Shown one piece after another: positions 11,303 to 22,200 of a stretch of 64,000 nt of DNA (the first letter of the stretch is position 1; every line of letters starts with the position of its first letter). Position numbers and translations under genes: made by a program. This DNA comes from Albula goreensis (Eukaryota; Chordata; Actinopteri; Albuliformes; Albulidae), in assembly GCA_022829145.1 (NCBI GenBank), contig CM040753.1, positions 15,018,884 through 15,082,883 on the forward strand, in the 5' to 3' direction. A model generated the notes under the pieces. It did no database searches. It was not told the DNA's origin and saw nothing but the letters and a program-made list of their open reading frames with translations.

Positions 11303-14126
11303 GTGAGCAAACTCAGCCCTAAAAGACCAGTGTATGGAATTTGTTTTTCAGATGACCATGAATAAACCAGCTCATTAGCTTATATACTAATGCCAGTTCA
11401 CTGGTAGATTAAGAGCAAAGTTAAACATTTTATACCGGACTACATGAACAGTCTTCAACTGCCGTACATAAGCTTATCTTTCAACATCAGTTCAAAATCA
11501 ATAAAAGTAGCCAAAGTACCAGCCCACAGAAATGATTTTATCACTGAAATAACTGAGTGGAAGCTGGCACAGATATGGACCTCCTTGCCCACCCCTGGTG
11601 TACAGAGCATAGAGATCAATCAATCATCCTGGTAATCAATCAGTCTAGGTGCTGTCAGAGACTGCATTCAGCAAGGTCTTGTCAGGAAGAGCCTGAGGTA
11701 AAACTCTATGAAGTGGGAAAGACAGTATATATGGGTTTATTCTTGCTTTTTTCATCTTCTCCCACACCAGAAAAGGTTATTTTAAATGTATACTGCTCTT
11801 CTCGCTTCAGTTGTGTCAATCATCACTGAAGATTCAGCTGTAATTTACTGCTGGACTACTTTTTAAGAATGGCTTGTATTAGCATTGCACTCTCAGTACA
11901 AAGGGACAGGGCTGCAGGAATACTCATGAAAAGTTGTTCACAGAAAAAGTGAAGGATGATGAGACTGGATTAGATGGTGACTAGTCAACTCGCAATTTCT
12001 CTGCTGTACTTTGCATGTTGCAATTTTGACACACAACTTTAGAAATATGTTTATGTATGCTGTCAAGATTTGCGAACACAAATCTGTTTTTCTCATTTAC
12101 CATGTACCTTGTATTTCAAATGTGTCATTTTTAATGTTCTGGGCAATTAGTAAAAGAATGCTAAGTTTCCAATGGGTTTCAGCATTCTCCAAAGGTGACG
12201 GCAGGCTGAGATGTTAAAAGAAAGCTCTGCACTTTTTCCGGCCCGCCCACCCACATAAAGCACCAGGCTGAAGCTGTTCCAACTCCACTAACCATGCAAA
12301 AATGCCATCGATGACAACACACCCATTTGGAATCAATCATTCAACATCAGTTCACATAGAAATCCTGTATTAAGCCCCCCGGCCCCCACCTTTTCATCAA
12401 TTTCCTGCTGAAGCTATGAAAACAGGCGCAGAGTCAAACCAGTGTAACAGAGGAGTCATGGGGGATTCCCCCTCTGCTCCTCTCTGCACAAGGCCCTCCT
12501 CAAACCCAGGGTCTGTGGTGCATTATCCCCCTGCGTGCCAGCTCTACTTTTCATTAGTCATCTCCTTCGCTTCAGATTATTCTCATGTGGGGAGTTCCTA
12601 ATTCTGATTGCACTGTGTCCTGCTCCCCAAGATTATTGGGCATGGGGAAAAAGATTCAATATCAATCCAGTCTTTATTTTGGAGGTCAAAATCTGCCCCC
12701 TGGAAAGGGCCTCCTAATAAAATATTCCTCGCCTAACACCAGATGTACTTCAGCATCCCAGACCGTTCCAGTGAAACTGTCCTGCTTCCTGATTTCCAGT
12801 TATCAGAACATTTCATTTAGAATGTTCAGCAATTTTATTAATAATGTCTTAGGTCACAGCATTATAATATTTAGGACATGCTATTCAAGACTGTCCTGGC
12901 TCTGTAAAAAATCTTCAATTGTCATTGTTCTTGACCAAAGTAATTGTAACTCTACCTTCACCATAACTTGGTTTTATAATGCTATTTTGCTGTGGGCTGA
13001 TAATTGCTATTTCAAGCATATCTTTACAAGGCAGGTTAAACTCCAGACCTCCTTTGTGAGCTGTGTCATAAGCAGCCCCATGTTGACTGACCCTGAACTT
13101 GTGCAAATGAAGCCCTGACCCTGCCATGCTTAGTCTGCTCCACAAGCTGGAAGCCATTACTCCCTTGTGCAATATTTCTGTCCCTGATTGCCTGATACAC
13201 AGAGATAGTCTTTCAAGTGGCCTCTGTCTGTGGAGTGGGATGGCACAAGCCCGCCCTCAACACATTGCACATGGGGACGATTACCCCAGCCGGGTGAAAG
13301 CCATAGATCTGCAGAAACAGGCTGAGTGCTCCTTCGTCAACTTTACTTCCAGCCAGCTATTACTTCACATTGGCAATTGTGGTGGATGCGTCCTTTTCAG
13401 ATATCCAAACATATGGGAACAGTCCCCACTGGTGACTTCCCGTCCTTATTTCCTTTCCAGATCCATGATCCGTCCCCAGGAACCGCAGAGCTGGGCCACA
13501 GGCATGGCATGGAATTGGCTTTTGGGTGTAAAACCCTTCTGCCAAGTTATGTCTGCTGCATGGGAACGGGATGGAGGGGGAGGGGATGGCCAGGGTTTGG
13601 GTTGTGTCTGAATGAAGCTCTTTGCTTTCATGTCTTTGTGCGTCAGCAGGCTAGCTGGTGAATGTGTTCCTTGAAAGATATGTCTGTAGCAATCTGCAAA
13701 ATAGAGAAACAGAAACAGAAAAAAGGAGAGACAGAAGGAAGAGGCAGAGAAATTAAGACTTACTTTCTATGTTTGATTTAGCAGATGACTCGGGGTTGGT
13801 TCTCTCTCTCTCTTATTCTCTATCTCTCTCTCAGTGTGTGTGTTGGGGAGGGAAAAGGGGGTTGTGTGAGTAAGTATTTTATTTTAACTTCTTCTCAGTT
13901 GTCCCCATCAGATGTAACAAAAGAGAATGGGGAACTCCCAAGGAATGAATCTCTACCACTTAAAAAGTGCACAGGGACCTGCCCATAATACAGAGCTTTT
14001 ATCGATGGCCTATTTTTTAAATACATTTTACATGTTTTGGGAAGGCTGATAAAACTCAGGATAAAGTTTTGAGATGCACTGAAATGAGCAGCTGCATGAG
14101 ATACTGTTTTCAATGGCATGAGAGCC
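11303..14126. other. Gene-free stretch with conserved-looking segments
   Basis: No supported gene. Two long open frames (12585-13118 and 13126-13611, plus strand) have no recognisable domain, no splice context, and are overlapped by others; I treat them as chance. The part 12235-12500 (GC-richer, blocks such as CGGCCCGCCCACCC and GCAAAAATGCCATCGATG) may be a conserved non-coding element. A purine-rich stretch lies at 13697-13760 and (TC)n at about 13800-13835. Confidence 0.4.
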
Positions 14127-14296
14127 AACAATTAGGTGTCATTTATGGGAACCTGTCTCTTTCTCGTGCTTATGTGACCATCCCCCACAGGTGCCCAATT
14201 TTGCTCCATTAAATAATTATACATTTCCAAATTAAACAATTAGGTGTTTGCTATGGGAACCTGTCTCTTTCCCGGGCTTTTGTGCCCAATCCCCTC
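14127..14296 (+). repeat. Direct duplication of ~60 bp just upstream of the piggyBac remnant
   Basis: AACAATTAGGTGT...ATGGGAACCTGTCTCTTTC...GCTT.TGTG...ATCCCC occurs at about 14129-14185 and again at about 14236-14291, separated by ~50 bp. It may be part of the 5' region of the piggyBac copy that follows, since no left terminal repeat (expected TTAACCCTTGTATT) is visible, or an independent local duplication. Confidence 0.6.
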
Positions 14297-14400
14297 ACGT
14301 GAACCTCTTCACAGAATAAACTATGTATCAGATCTTCTCACAGACACCCTATTTATTTACCTTTATTTGTTCTTTGCTCTCATTTTGCTCTGTGACCACA

Positions 14401-15030
14401 ATGAGCAGGAAAATTACAGTCAGAGAGGATCTGGACCTAATTATTGAGCCAGAGGAAGAGAAGATCGAAGTTGAACTTGCACACTGCACAAAGACAACGC
14501 TGTCAGCACCACGGAAGACAGGAAGCCCCATATCTTCCAGGACTACAACAGCAACAAAGGAGGTGTTGACTGCCTCGATAAGGTAATGCATATCTTCATC
14601 TGTCATGTATTTTATTTTACTTTTACTGGTGTAAAGTATGGCATTCAGAATCAGTATTGTTTCTAATTTCTCTTACGCCACGTTGGGATGTGGCGGTGTT
14701 CCACAACATCCTGGATGTGTCTGCGTATAATGCATACGCGGTATGGATGGCAATCAACCCAGCCTGGAATCAGGGGAAATGCTTCAAGAGACGTCTCTTC
14801 CCTGGAAGAGCTCAGGAAAGTTTTAGTGACAACAGCACCTTCCCCGCACTCCAGCCTCTTCTAGTCTGGTTAGGAGTGTACAGCCCCAGCACCCCCATGA
14901 AAGATAGGGGCAAAAGAGGAAGAGACAATAAAACAAGTCTCATCAGCTACAAATGTGGTGCCTTTGTTTGCAAAGCACACTCCAACCTGATTGTCCAATG
15001 CCACTCCTGTTTGTGAAAACGCACACACAT

Positions 15031-15066
<36 letters not shown>

Positions 15067-15330
15067 GTTAATGTTGATTTTCTGAATATAGTCTCCACTT
15101 TGATTGTTATGATATTTTTTATGTTGATTTTTTGCATGTTTATTGCAGTTTTCATGTTCATCACTAGTTGGACATCTTGTTTACATCATTAAAATCTGCT
15201 CAATAAAATTTTATGATGATTATGTTTGAATTATGTTTTTTTGTTTTAATGAAAGAACAGTTAAACCAGACCGGACAAATTTGACTGGGAACACCAAAGT
15301 AAGGGGGAATGAACATAATACAAGGGTTAA
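14401..15330 (+). mobile_element. Internally deleted piggyBac-family DNA transposon
   Basis: An ATG at 14401 opens a frame MSRKITVREDLDLIIEPEEE, like the acidic N-terminus of vertebrate piggyBac transposases. It runs without the catalytic core straight into C-terminal transposase sequence in another frame: STTEDRKPHIFQDYN, then NKGGVDCLDK at about 14553-14582, whose Asp (14568-14570) matches the last Asp of the DDD triad. A ~100 bp gap of poor similarity follows. Then from about 14686 one frame gives WDVAVFHNILDVSAYNAY, WMAINPAWNQGK and KRRLFPG, and ends with the cysteine-rich domain (CGAFVCKAHSN...QCHSC) and a stop at 15014-15016. The right end is GAACATAATACAAGGG followed by the TTAA target at 15327-15330. 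The left end is not found. About two thirds of the transposase is missing, so the copy cannot act by itself. A CA tract has grown directly after the stop codon. Confidence 0.9.
15021..15064. repeat. (AC)n microsatellite inside the piggyBac 3' region
   Basis: About 40 bp of near-perfect AC repeats starting five bases after the transposase stop codon. Confidence 0.97.
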
Positions 15331-15429
15331 TATTGATGGGTGGGAAAGTGGGGTTTCTTTTATATTATTATACTAATTATGAAATAGAAGTAATAATTAC
15401 ATGATATTAATTATTCCTTGGGTTATTGG

Positions 15430-15650
15430 GGTCAAAATGCAGTATAATGATTAATGTGTTGCTCTTGTCGCCATGAGGTTGCAGGTTCCCAGGTAAAATA
15501 TTGCCATTATACCAGTGTGAAAAGTAGTGTACCCAACTGCCTTCGTGGATAACCTGCTGTATAAATGGACAGGGAGTAAACTGTAAGAGTTGCTGTAGGA
15601 TTAGTGTTTGCTAAATGCCAAAAGGCAAAGTTAATTAAAATATTGCTAAT
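15430..15650 (+). mobile_element. Degenerate tRNA-derived SINE, V-SINE/HE1-like
   Basis: The order matches fish HE1-type SINEs: a box B-like part with GGTTGCAGGTTCCCAGGTAAA (15478 on), GTACCCAACTGCCTTCGTGG, then GCTGTATAAATGGACAGGG, then TTGCTGTAGGATTAGTGTTTG and CTAAATGCCAAAAGGC near the 3' end. It lies ~100 bp past the piggyBac right end. The head is heavily decayed, so it is an old insertion. Confidence 0.75.
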
Positions 15651-17818
15651 GTAATGGCATTTATGTGAAATTGTGGACTTTTTATTGAATTGATAACACT
15701 TGCTGAAGTAAATCGTATAACAACCTGAATCTTACAGGACATTCACCAAGGTGTTACATCCAGGAGAAAGGGTGTCTCCTCATGGGATATGCCTTTTTTT
15801 GGTCCAACATAGGGACAACGCTAATGTAGGAGACAAAAACTATGACGTAAATGTGATTCTTTTAGTCCGAGTGTTCTTATTTGTTTGACCCTTTATCAGA
15901 GTAAGTTGTGGGCTAACTGGCCATATAATTCAAAACCTCACATTTCAATTTCACTTGCAAAAGTAGCAAGAAGATGTTATGAAGAGAGTGTCCCAATCTT
16001 TCTCTGATATCAGTGATGATTTAATGAAACCCTCCAATCACCCTTCTCCATGAAAAATCTCTATTTCACCCTCAGCTGAGACCAGATATGGTTAATCCAA
16101 GGAGGTAGCAACAGCAGGAGGGGAGAAGTACACAACAAGTTATCAATCACAGTGTAAATGTGTGGCATATTTTTGCGACTCAATTGTCTGAATGCCTGAA
16201 TGCCTATTTGGAAAATGGTAATAACCTCCACCGATGTTTACTCATGTTTGGAAACTAAAAATGTGAATAGCAAGCACTTACTCAGACCTGAAAGTGGAAG
16301 AGCATGGGCGAGCCAGCCATAAGGCTTTAACATCATCAAGCTAAACAAATAAAACAATTTGTAAAAGGCTAGCGATGTAGTCCTCCATGGGTGCATCTAA
16401 TTAATTAGATATTTCCTGAAGTACCAATACATTATCCTGTCCCATACAATATTGGCCATTAGAATAATGCTTCCATTTTACATCTTTCTAATGTTATTTC
16501 CTTTGATTTGTGACTCTTGAGTCACTGCTTTTGCTTATGATTAGATTTCTGTTTGCTGCTGCAAATGCATTGCTTCAGCAAGAATGCTTAATGTAGACTT
16601 CTTAACACTAAATGAAACTTCACAGATGTAGGTCTTTCCTCACTGTATTTGCTGTATTAAGTCCATAAATTAAGTGGGAAGGCAACAAACTGTGCTTTCG
16701 CATACACTTTTAGGCAATACTTTGTAGAAACACCTTTCAGAAGCTGTTTCTGAAAGAGGAAAACAAGAAGGTAGACAGAACTAAACTTCTCTGATGTATA
16801 AGGCCTCAAAAACTCTCTAGTTACTCCCTCAGAATTGAAGCAATTAGGCATATGCCACATTAATGCTGTGCTATTCAAGCAGCTGAACAGATATAAAACA
16901 AAGTCCTAACTCCAAGATCTGTAAAGTGAAGGATAATGTACCGCTTTCGACATCAATGACATTCCTCAATCGTATTGAGACCTCTCAAAATCCTGGTTAA
17001 TGTTTCAAAATAGTGAGCATTTGGAGGAATGTCAAGCTGTGATGGATTCATTGGGCCATTTTGGGTGCAGAATGTTATGTCTATAGGAATTTATCTAGTG
17101 ATCTTTCATGGGTTTTATGAGCATTTACCCATTTTCCAATCTACTTCGAAGTTTTAAAACTTATTTTGTTTGTTGTTGTGTCTCTGACATGATCAGAATG
17201 CAATGTAAACACTGGGACCTTTTAACTTCAAGTGAGAAATCAGAAACAGATGTTGGGCTTTGCAGGGGGTAAAGCTCATTACAAAAAAAAAAAAAAACAA
17301 AAACCTGTAAAGTCTCCATGAAATGCTATAACAACTGCCAAACAGAACACTAGACAGTGTCACGTTTATGACACCCTTGCTTTATGTCATACAATGGGAA
17401 GAGTGTTTACAGACATAAAGGATAAGACAAAATGTCTCTATCTCTGTTTCTTTTATTTATTTTTCACCCTAAGAAAAAAAGTACTCCATGGACCACATGC
17501 TTTTGTCAAATGGTGATTGTCCCTCAAAATCACAGAAATAAAGTTAATAATACAATTAATAAATTACTTCATAATGTGTGCAATCATCAATGTTTCCAGA
17601 TTGTATTGTGATATATATGTTTGGTTCTTTTGCAACTTGGGCAGCGGGTAACTTCATGAGAGAGGGAAAGAGTCTCTTGGTACACAGTAAACAGCCAGCT
17701 CTGTGATGGAAAGCATGGCTGTTAAAGGCTGAAACAAAGCAAAACTTAAGTGAGAACAGGGTAGAAAACCACGCTGGTGTTCCTGGGTAGCCGATTAGTC
17801 TCTGTGTGCGTTTATGAT
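15651..17818. other. Gene-free stretch with a homeodomain-type palindrome
   Basis: No supported gene. ATCTAATTAATTAGAT at 16395-16410 is a perfect 16 bp palindrome made of overlapping TAATTA cores, in moderately conserved-looking surroundings (about 16340-16480). On the minus strand AATAAA occurs twice (17452-17461), which could serve as a poly(A) signal for the candidate exon at 17819-18054. A poly(A) run lies at 17282-17296. Confidence 0.45.
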
Positions 17819-18054
17819 TTACTGTGACAGCTGGGGCCATACAAAGTCATTTTGAGCGCTGTGCAAATTCAGACTATCTGTCCTCATTTCCTGCACTTTG
17901 AAAGGGTGGGCGGCCGGGTGTTCGTGCTCATCGAGTGGTCCCTCTTTGCCGTTTTCATTTGAGGAATTCCAGATTGATTGAACTTTTGAGAGTTGCTTTA
18001 ACATTTCTTCAAGCAGCTTTTCCAATGTTGCAATGTTGACAGTGGAGGTCACAA
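17819..18054 (-). CDS. Candidate terminal exon, unidentified gene
   Basis: On the minus strand a pyrimidine-rich tract (C8 plus TTGTTGTTTTCTACAAG) gives a good 3' splice site ending at 18055. The next 236 bases are open to a TAA at 17821-17819. After a split first codon the peptide begins VTSTVNIATLEKLLEEMLKQ, an amphipathic leucine-rich helix with coiled-coil spacing, followed by a polar Asn/Glu/His-rich tail that ends FVWPQLSQ. Codon composition looks coding, unlike the neighbouring chance frames. An alternative 5' splice site (ACA|GTAAAT) overlaps the stop, so it could also be a 232 bp internal exon. Minus-strand AATAAA motifs lie ~360 bp downstream. I do not recognise the protein. Earlier exons would lie at higher coordinates but none is evident. 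Confidence 0.4.
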
Positions 18055-18507
18055 CTTGTAGAAAACAACAACATGTGAGGTGGGGGGGGTACAATGGTGA
18101 CAGACATATTGTCTCAGAGTGTAATAGCACAAACTTAAGACCAGTGAAAAATCTATGTGGTCTGTAGCAGTATCATAGGTAGCTGGTGTGTTTTAAATAA
18201 CCATATACCTGGGCAACTTATCTACTGAACTCTTTCCTAGTATTGTACGGGCTAAGTGCTAAAATGTTTCAGCTAACTGCATGCTACTGTGAAGTTACAC
18301 TACTGCATGCAAGTGTGCTGTGCTCATAGAAGAAGTATATGTTTACTTTGTTTTTCCCAGTTAATGCGCATTCAATTTTCACCATGTTAAATTGCTTTTC
18401 AACAGGTATTACTGCAGCGCTTTACATACTGTACCTTTTCTTAAACATTTCTGATTAAACCTCTCATGAATATAGGAGGAAAGAGTGTGTCCTACTTGTG
18501 CATGCAT

Positions 18508-18510
<3 letters not shown>

Positions 18511-18571
<61 letters not shown>

Positions 18572-18579
18572 TGTGTGTT
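18511..18579. repeat. (GT)n microsatellite
   Basis: About 68 bp of GT dinucleotides with one GGG interruption near the 3' end. Confidence 0.98.
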
Positions 18580-19159
18580 TGAATAGTGGCAATTTATAAT
18601 TTTGGGGGTTTTTTCATAAATAATTGGCCACTGGACAGTTAGACCTGGAGTGTTGCAGGCATCTTTATTATGTATTACTGGGATTGATCATTTAATCACT
18701 GATAAATTCTAGAGTACACGATTCTTTTTCTATATTTTCCATATACTTGTCTTCCTCCTATTGCCTGTGATAGCAGAATCATAGCATGATCAGGTAAACA
18801 CATGGCTCCTCATCTTGTGCCTCTGCCAATATGTGCGTGTCTGCTTCTTTCCTGTTGCCATAGTTCAGCATAGGAGTTGATATGTCCGCTGATGAAATAT
18901 TTTGTTTTCTAGGCATAAGACGTAATTTATTCACATCCCCCATAAGCTGTCACCATAGCAGTCATTATTCTTTTCTTGGGTCCTCACAAAAGACATTACC
19001 ATGTTTTTAAGATGCATTAGCATAAAAAGTTGACAGCAAAATAGGGAAAAGAACACAAAAAAAGAAAAACAATGTAAACAACCTGGCTCAGCCTGCGTGT
19101 GGGACGTAGTGGGTTAAGCCATTCAAAACATTTATGTCATCACTCTCTGGTGACCCGTC

Positions 19160-19275
19160 CTGAATGGTCAGATACCTACAGGCTTGTGAACTGAACATAA
19201 ATGATCCATGTTGCTTTAGTGACAGAGGCAGCATGTAATTGGTGTCACATCCACAGTGTGAAAAAACAGTGAAGG
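19160..19275 (+). repeat. Dispersed unclassified repeat, copy 1
   Basis: Resembles 39632-39748 at perhaps 65-70%: shared blocks include CACCTGTAGG/TACCTACAGG, ATGAACATA/TGAACATAA, and best GGTGTCACATCTGCAGAGTG versus GGTGTCACATCCACAGTGTG. Same orientation, 20 kb apart. Probably a short interspersed element fragment or tail whose family I cannot name. Confidence 0.55.
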
Positions 19276-22200
19276 TTTAACATCATATGAATTGAACAAA
19301 TTATTAATAAACAATAAAACAATGTAATAATCAGTAATGAGACACAGTGTATATCAATCACAGGGTCCTATGAGCCATTGCTTGATGTAGATAGATAGAG
19401 AGTATTATAAACGCAAGGTATTGTATTGTATTGTATTAATATGTGACCAAGCACTTGATTCAGGTTCATGCAATAGTATTATGCACTTTTCTGTGATGCA
19501 GACCTATCCTCTGTAATCTGCCAGTGACATAGCAACCTAGGCAGATTAAAAGGAAAGGATTTTTTGAGTGACACCACACTGGGCACTACATACATTCTCA
19601 GTAGTAATCACTGAGCTGATACTGTAAAGGAATACAACTTAACTGAAAGGAGTAAAGGCAATGGGCCATACTGCATGTGAGTTATGTTCTAGATTATGAT
19701 TAGAATGCATGATTAGAATTTTTAAATAATAATGCGGACATATGATGCTTTTTCAAGAATGATTCCATGACTAAATAAGGAAAATTATTTGCAGTGTTGA
19801 AACTGACAATTTCTGACGCAGTGCGCTAGTGATAGTATAGTCCCGCATATTTGTAAAATATGCTGACCGTTAAATGAATAAATTTGGAAAGTATTTCAGT
19901 TTTGATAAAACTTAATGGGTGCCCATGCAAGTTATAAAGAAACTGGTCAGAGTAGCATGCAGGCCATGGGCTAACAATGAAGAGATGCAGAATGCAGGCT
20001 GTGGTTTTATTGCACAATAATGAGGCTGGAATTGGAAAGGGGACCCAAAGTACTATGCTATACCACCCCAGTTTATACCTCAACAATGAGCTCCCCCTTT
20101 CCTGAGTTCCTCTGAGCTGTGCGGTTCGCATTTCAACTGTCTGAAGGCTCGCAATTAACAATTAATCTTCCTTGGATGAGGTAGTAACAAATGGTGAAGT
20201 CACAGGTGCTGCTGAGCCACCTTGTGCTTTTCTTTCCATTGGCAGACAACCCACCCCTTATGTGCCTTGCTAATTAATTTTAAAATAAAATGAATAAAAT
20301 ACATTAGGTATGCATAATTTATACTCTAAGCCCAGGGCTACTGGTGTTATCCAAATATACAAATGCGGTTCTAAATTACAAACCACTTCAGCTAGAAGAG
20401 AGATTGTGGGACTTTTGGCTACGTTTGAAAGCAAAAGTGGACTCTTGTTTTTGGCGAGCGCTTTCCCTCCAAACCAAACAAACACTGCAGCGCTTCAGTT
20501 GTACAGGGATCATTAAGCTTCACATAAGCCTCATTTTTCTTCCTTCTTTTCTTTTTTCTTCTTAGCACAGAAGCAAAGTGGGGAAAGATGCATATGAATG
20601 TGCCAGTTTCCATCGCATGAATATTTTAAATCCTAACATGACCCCCCTCCAAATATTTAACTTGTACTATGCATCCATAGAGGAAACAAGACAAAAGACA
20701 CCCTTTATTGTATGTAAGTTTCCAAGCCTACTCAAGAGATACTCAGCTTACAGAGTTTTCTTTTCACACAGTGCAGCCTCTTCTGTAAGATTCATTACAG
20801 CAACTCCTACTTCAGACAAGTCCTTGTATTGTCATCTCACCCCAGTGATAATAGGTAATAACAAAAGTCCCTGACTGGAGTGTATTAAGTTGTAGGAGGT
20901 AAAGATGCTTCAAAAAATGGGTTATTGTCATAATAATAGGGCACTGCGATTGACTTACTAAGTATGGAGACGACAGTTAAGAGGCAAAGAAACAGATATG
21001 CACCGCAACACAAGAAACACTGTTGTGGTGTTTATTTAACCAATGCAAAGGTGTTATTGATACCAATCATGGGGCCATGATTCCTGTCCTCTCTCAGTCC
21101 AGCAGCACAATCACACATATGCGGCTGATTGAAAGCAAACAGCCTAACGTAAATGTTGGAGCAACGAAGGTCTTTATGCTGTAATTTTTGGAACTGTCGC
21201 TGCAGGACAATAAAGCTGTCAGTGAGAAGCAGAGCATGACGTTTGGGAAGAAGGCCCTCTCAGCTGGATCAGGCCTGTTTTTCCCGGATCTGGTGAACTC
21301 AGGAGCTTGGAAAAGCTGGTCAGGAAGGCTTTAGTGAGATTGTTTTCTGGCCAACAGAGAAACTGGTAACATAGAGGAGCTTCCGCCTCTCTCTCTATCC
21401 TCCAGTGATTTGCACCCGAGCCACAAGTGGTCTGAAACTATGGATTTACTGCACAGCAGGACACAGTGAGAAAGGGTGGCTGAATTGGGTGTTTAAATCT
21501 CAGCTGTTATATCTCAGCTGTTATACATATTACCATTCATGGCTGCCGGTCCGTATTTGGTAAGGTAACCATCAGCCCAGTCTTACTGGAGATGATGGGG
21601 GTTAAGCTGGTAAGGTCCATTGGTCTCATCTCCCTCTAGCAGCCATCACTGGTGATGCCTGGCCCCTGCATTACCTCTGGACTCTTCCTTATGTAATATT
21701 GTAAAGTGTGCATGACAGAGGTTGCACATATTTATTACATGGTTTGGAAGATTTTTTACTGATGCCATTTCAATCCACACACAATCTTGTTACACAATGT
21801 TATGATGTGTGGAGGATCTAAATTGTGCATTGATTGATCATGTTGACTGTACCTGTTGCAACAGCCCGGAAAATGGTTTGCATAGTCCGATAGCCTGTAC
21901 ATGTCAGAGGACTGGAAAAACATTCTCCCCACAGTTTCTGGTCAAAAATTATTTCATGAAGCTGTCATTTGAGCAATACCATATAATTAAGGACATTTTG
22001 ACTCTGTTATGTATTGGATTTATCATATTTCACATGATTAATTAATGGGTAGCTTTTTACTATGGACTGTACTCCATGTTGTGCCCAATCATAGTAAAAT
22101 GACCTTAGCTAACATTACTACCTTGCATTGACTAATACTGAATATAAGATAACGTTTGTTGTCAGGTACAAGTGGACTTCAGCAGAGATGATTAACTGTG

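Noticed and set aside
12585-13611. Two long plus-strand frames (177 and 161 codons)
   Set aside because: No recognised domain, no splice sites at their ends, other frames overlap on both strands, and composition follows the local DNA. Long frames of this size are expected a few times in 64 kb of six-frame reading.
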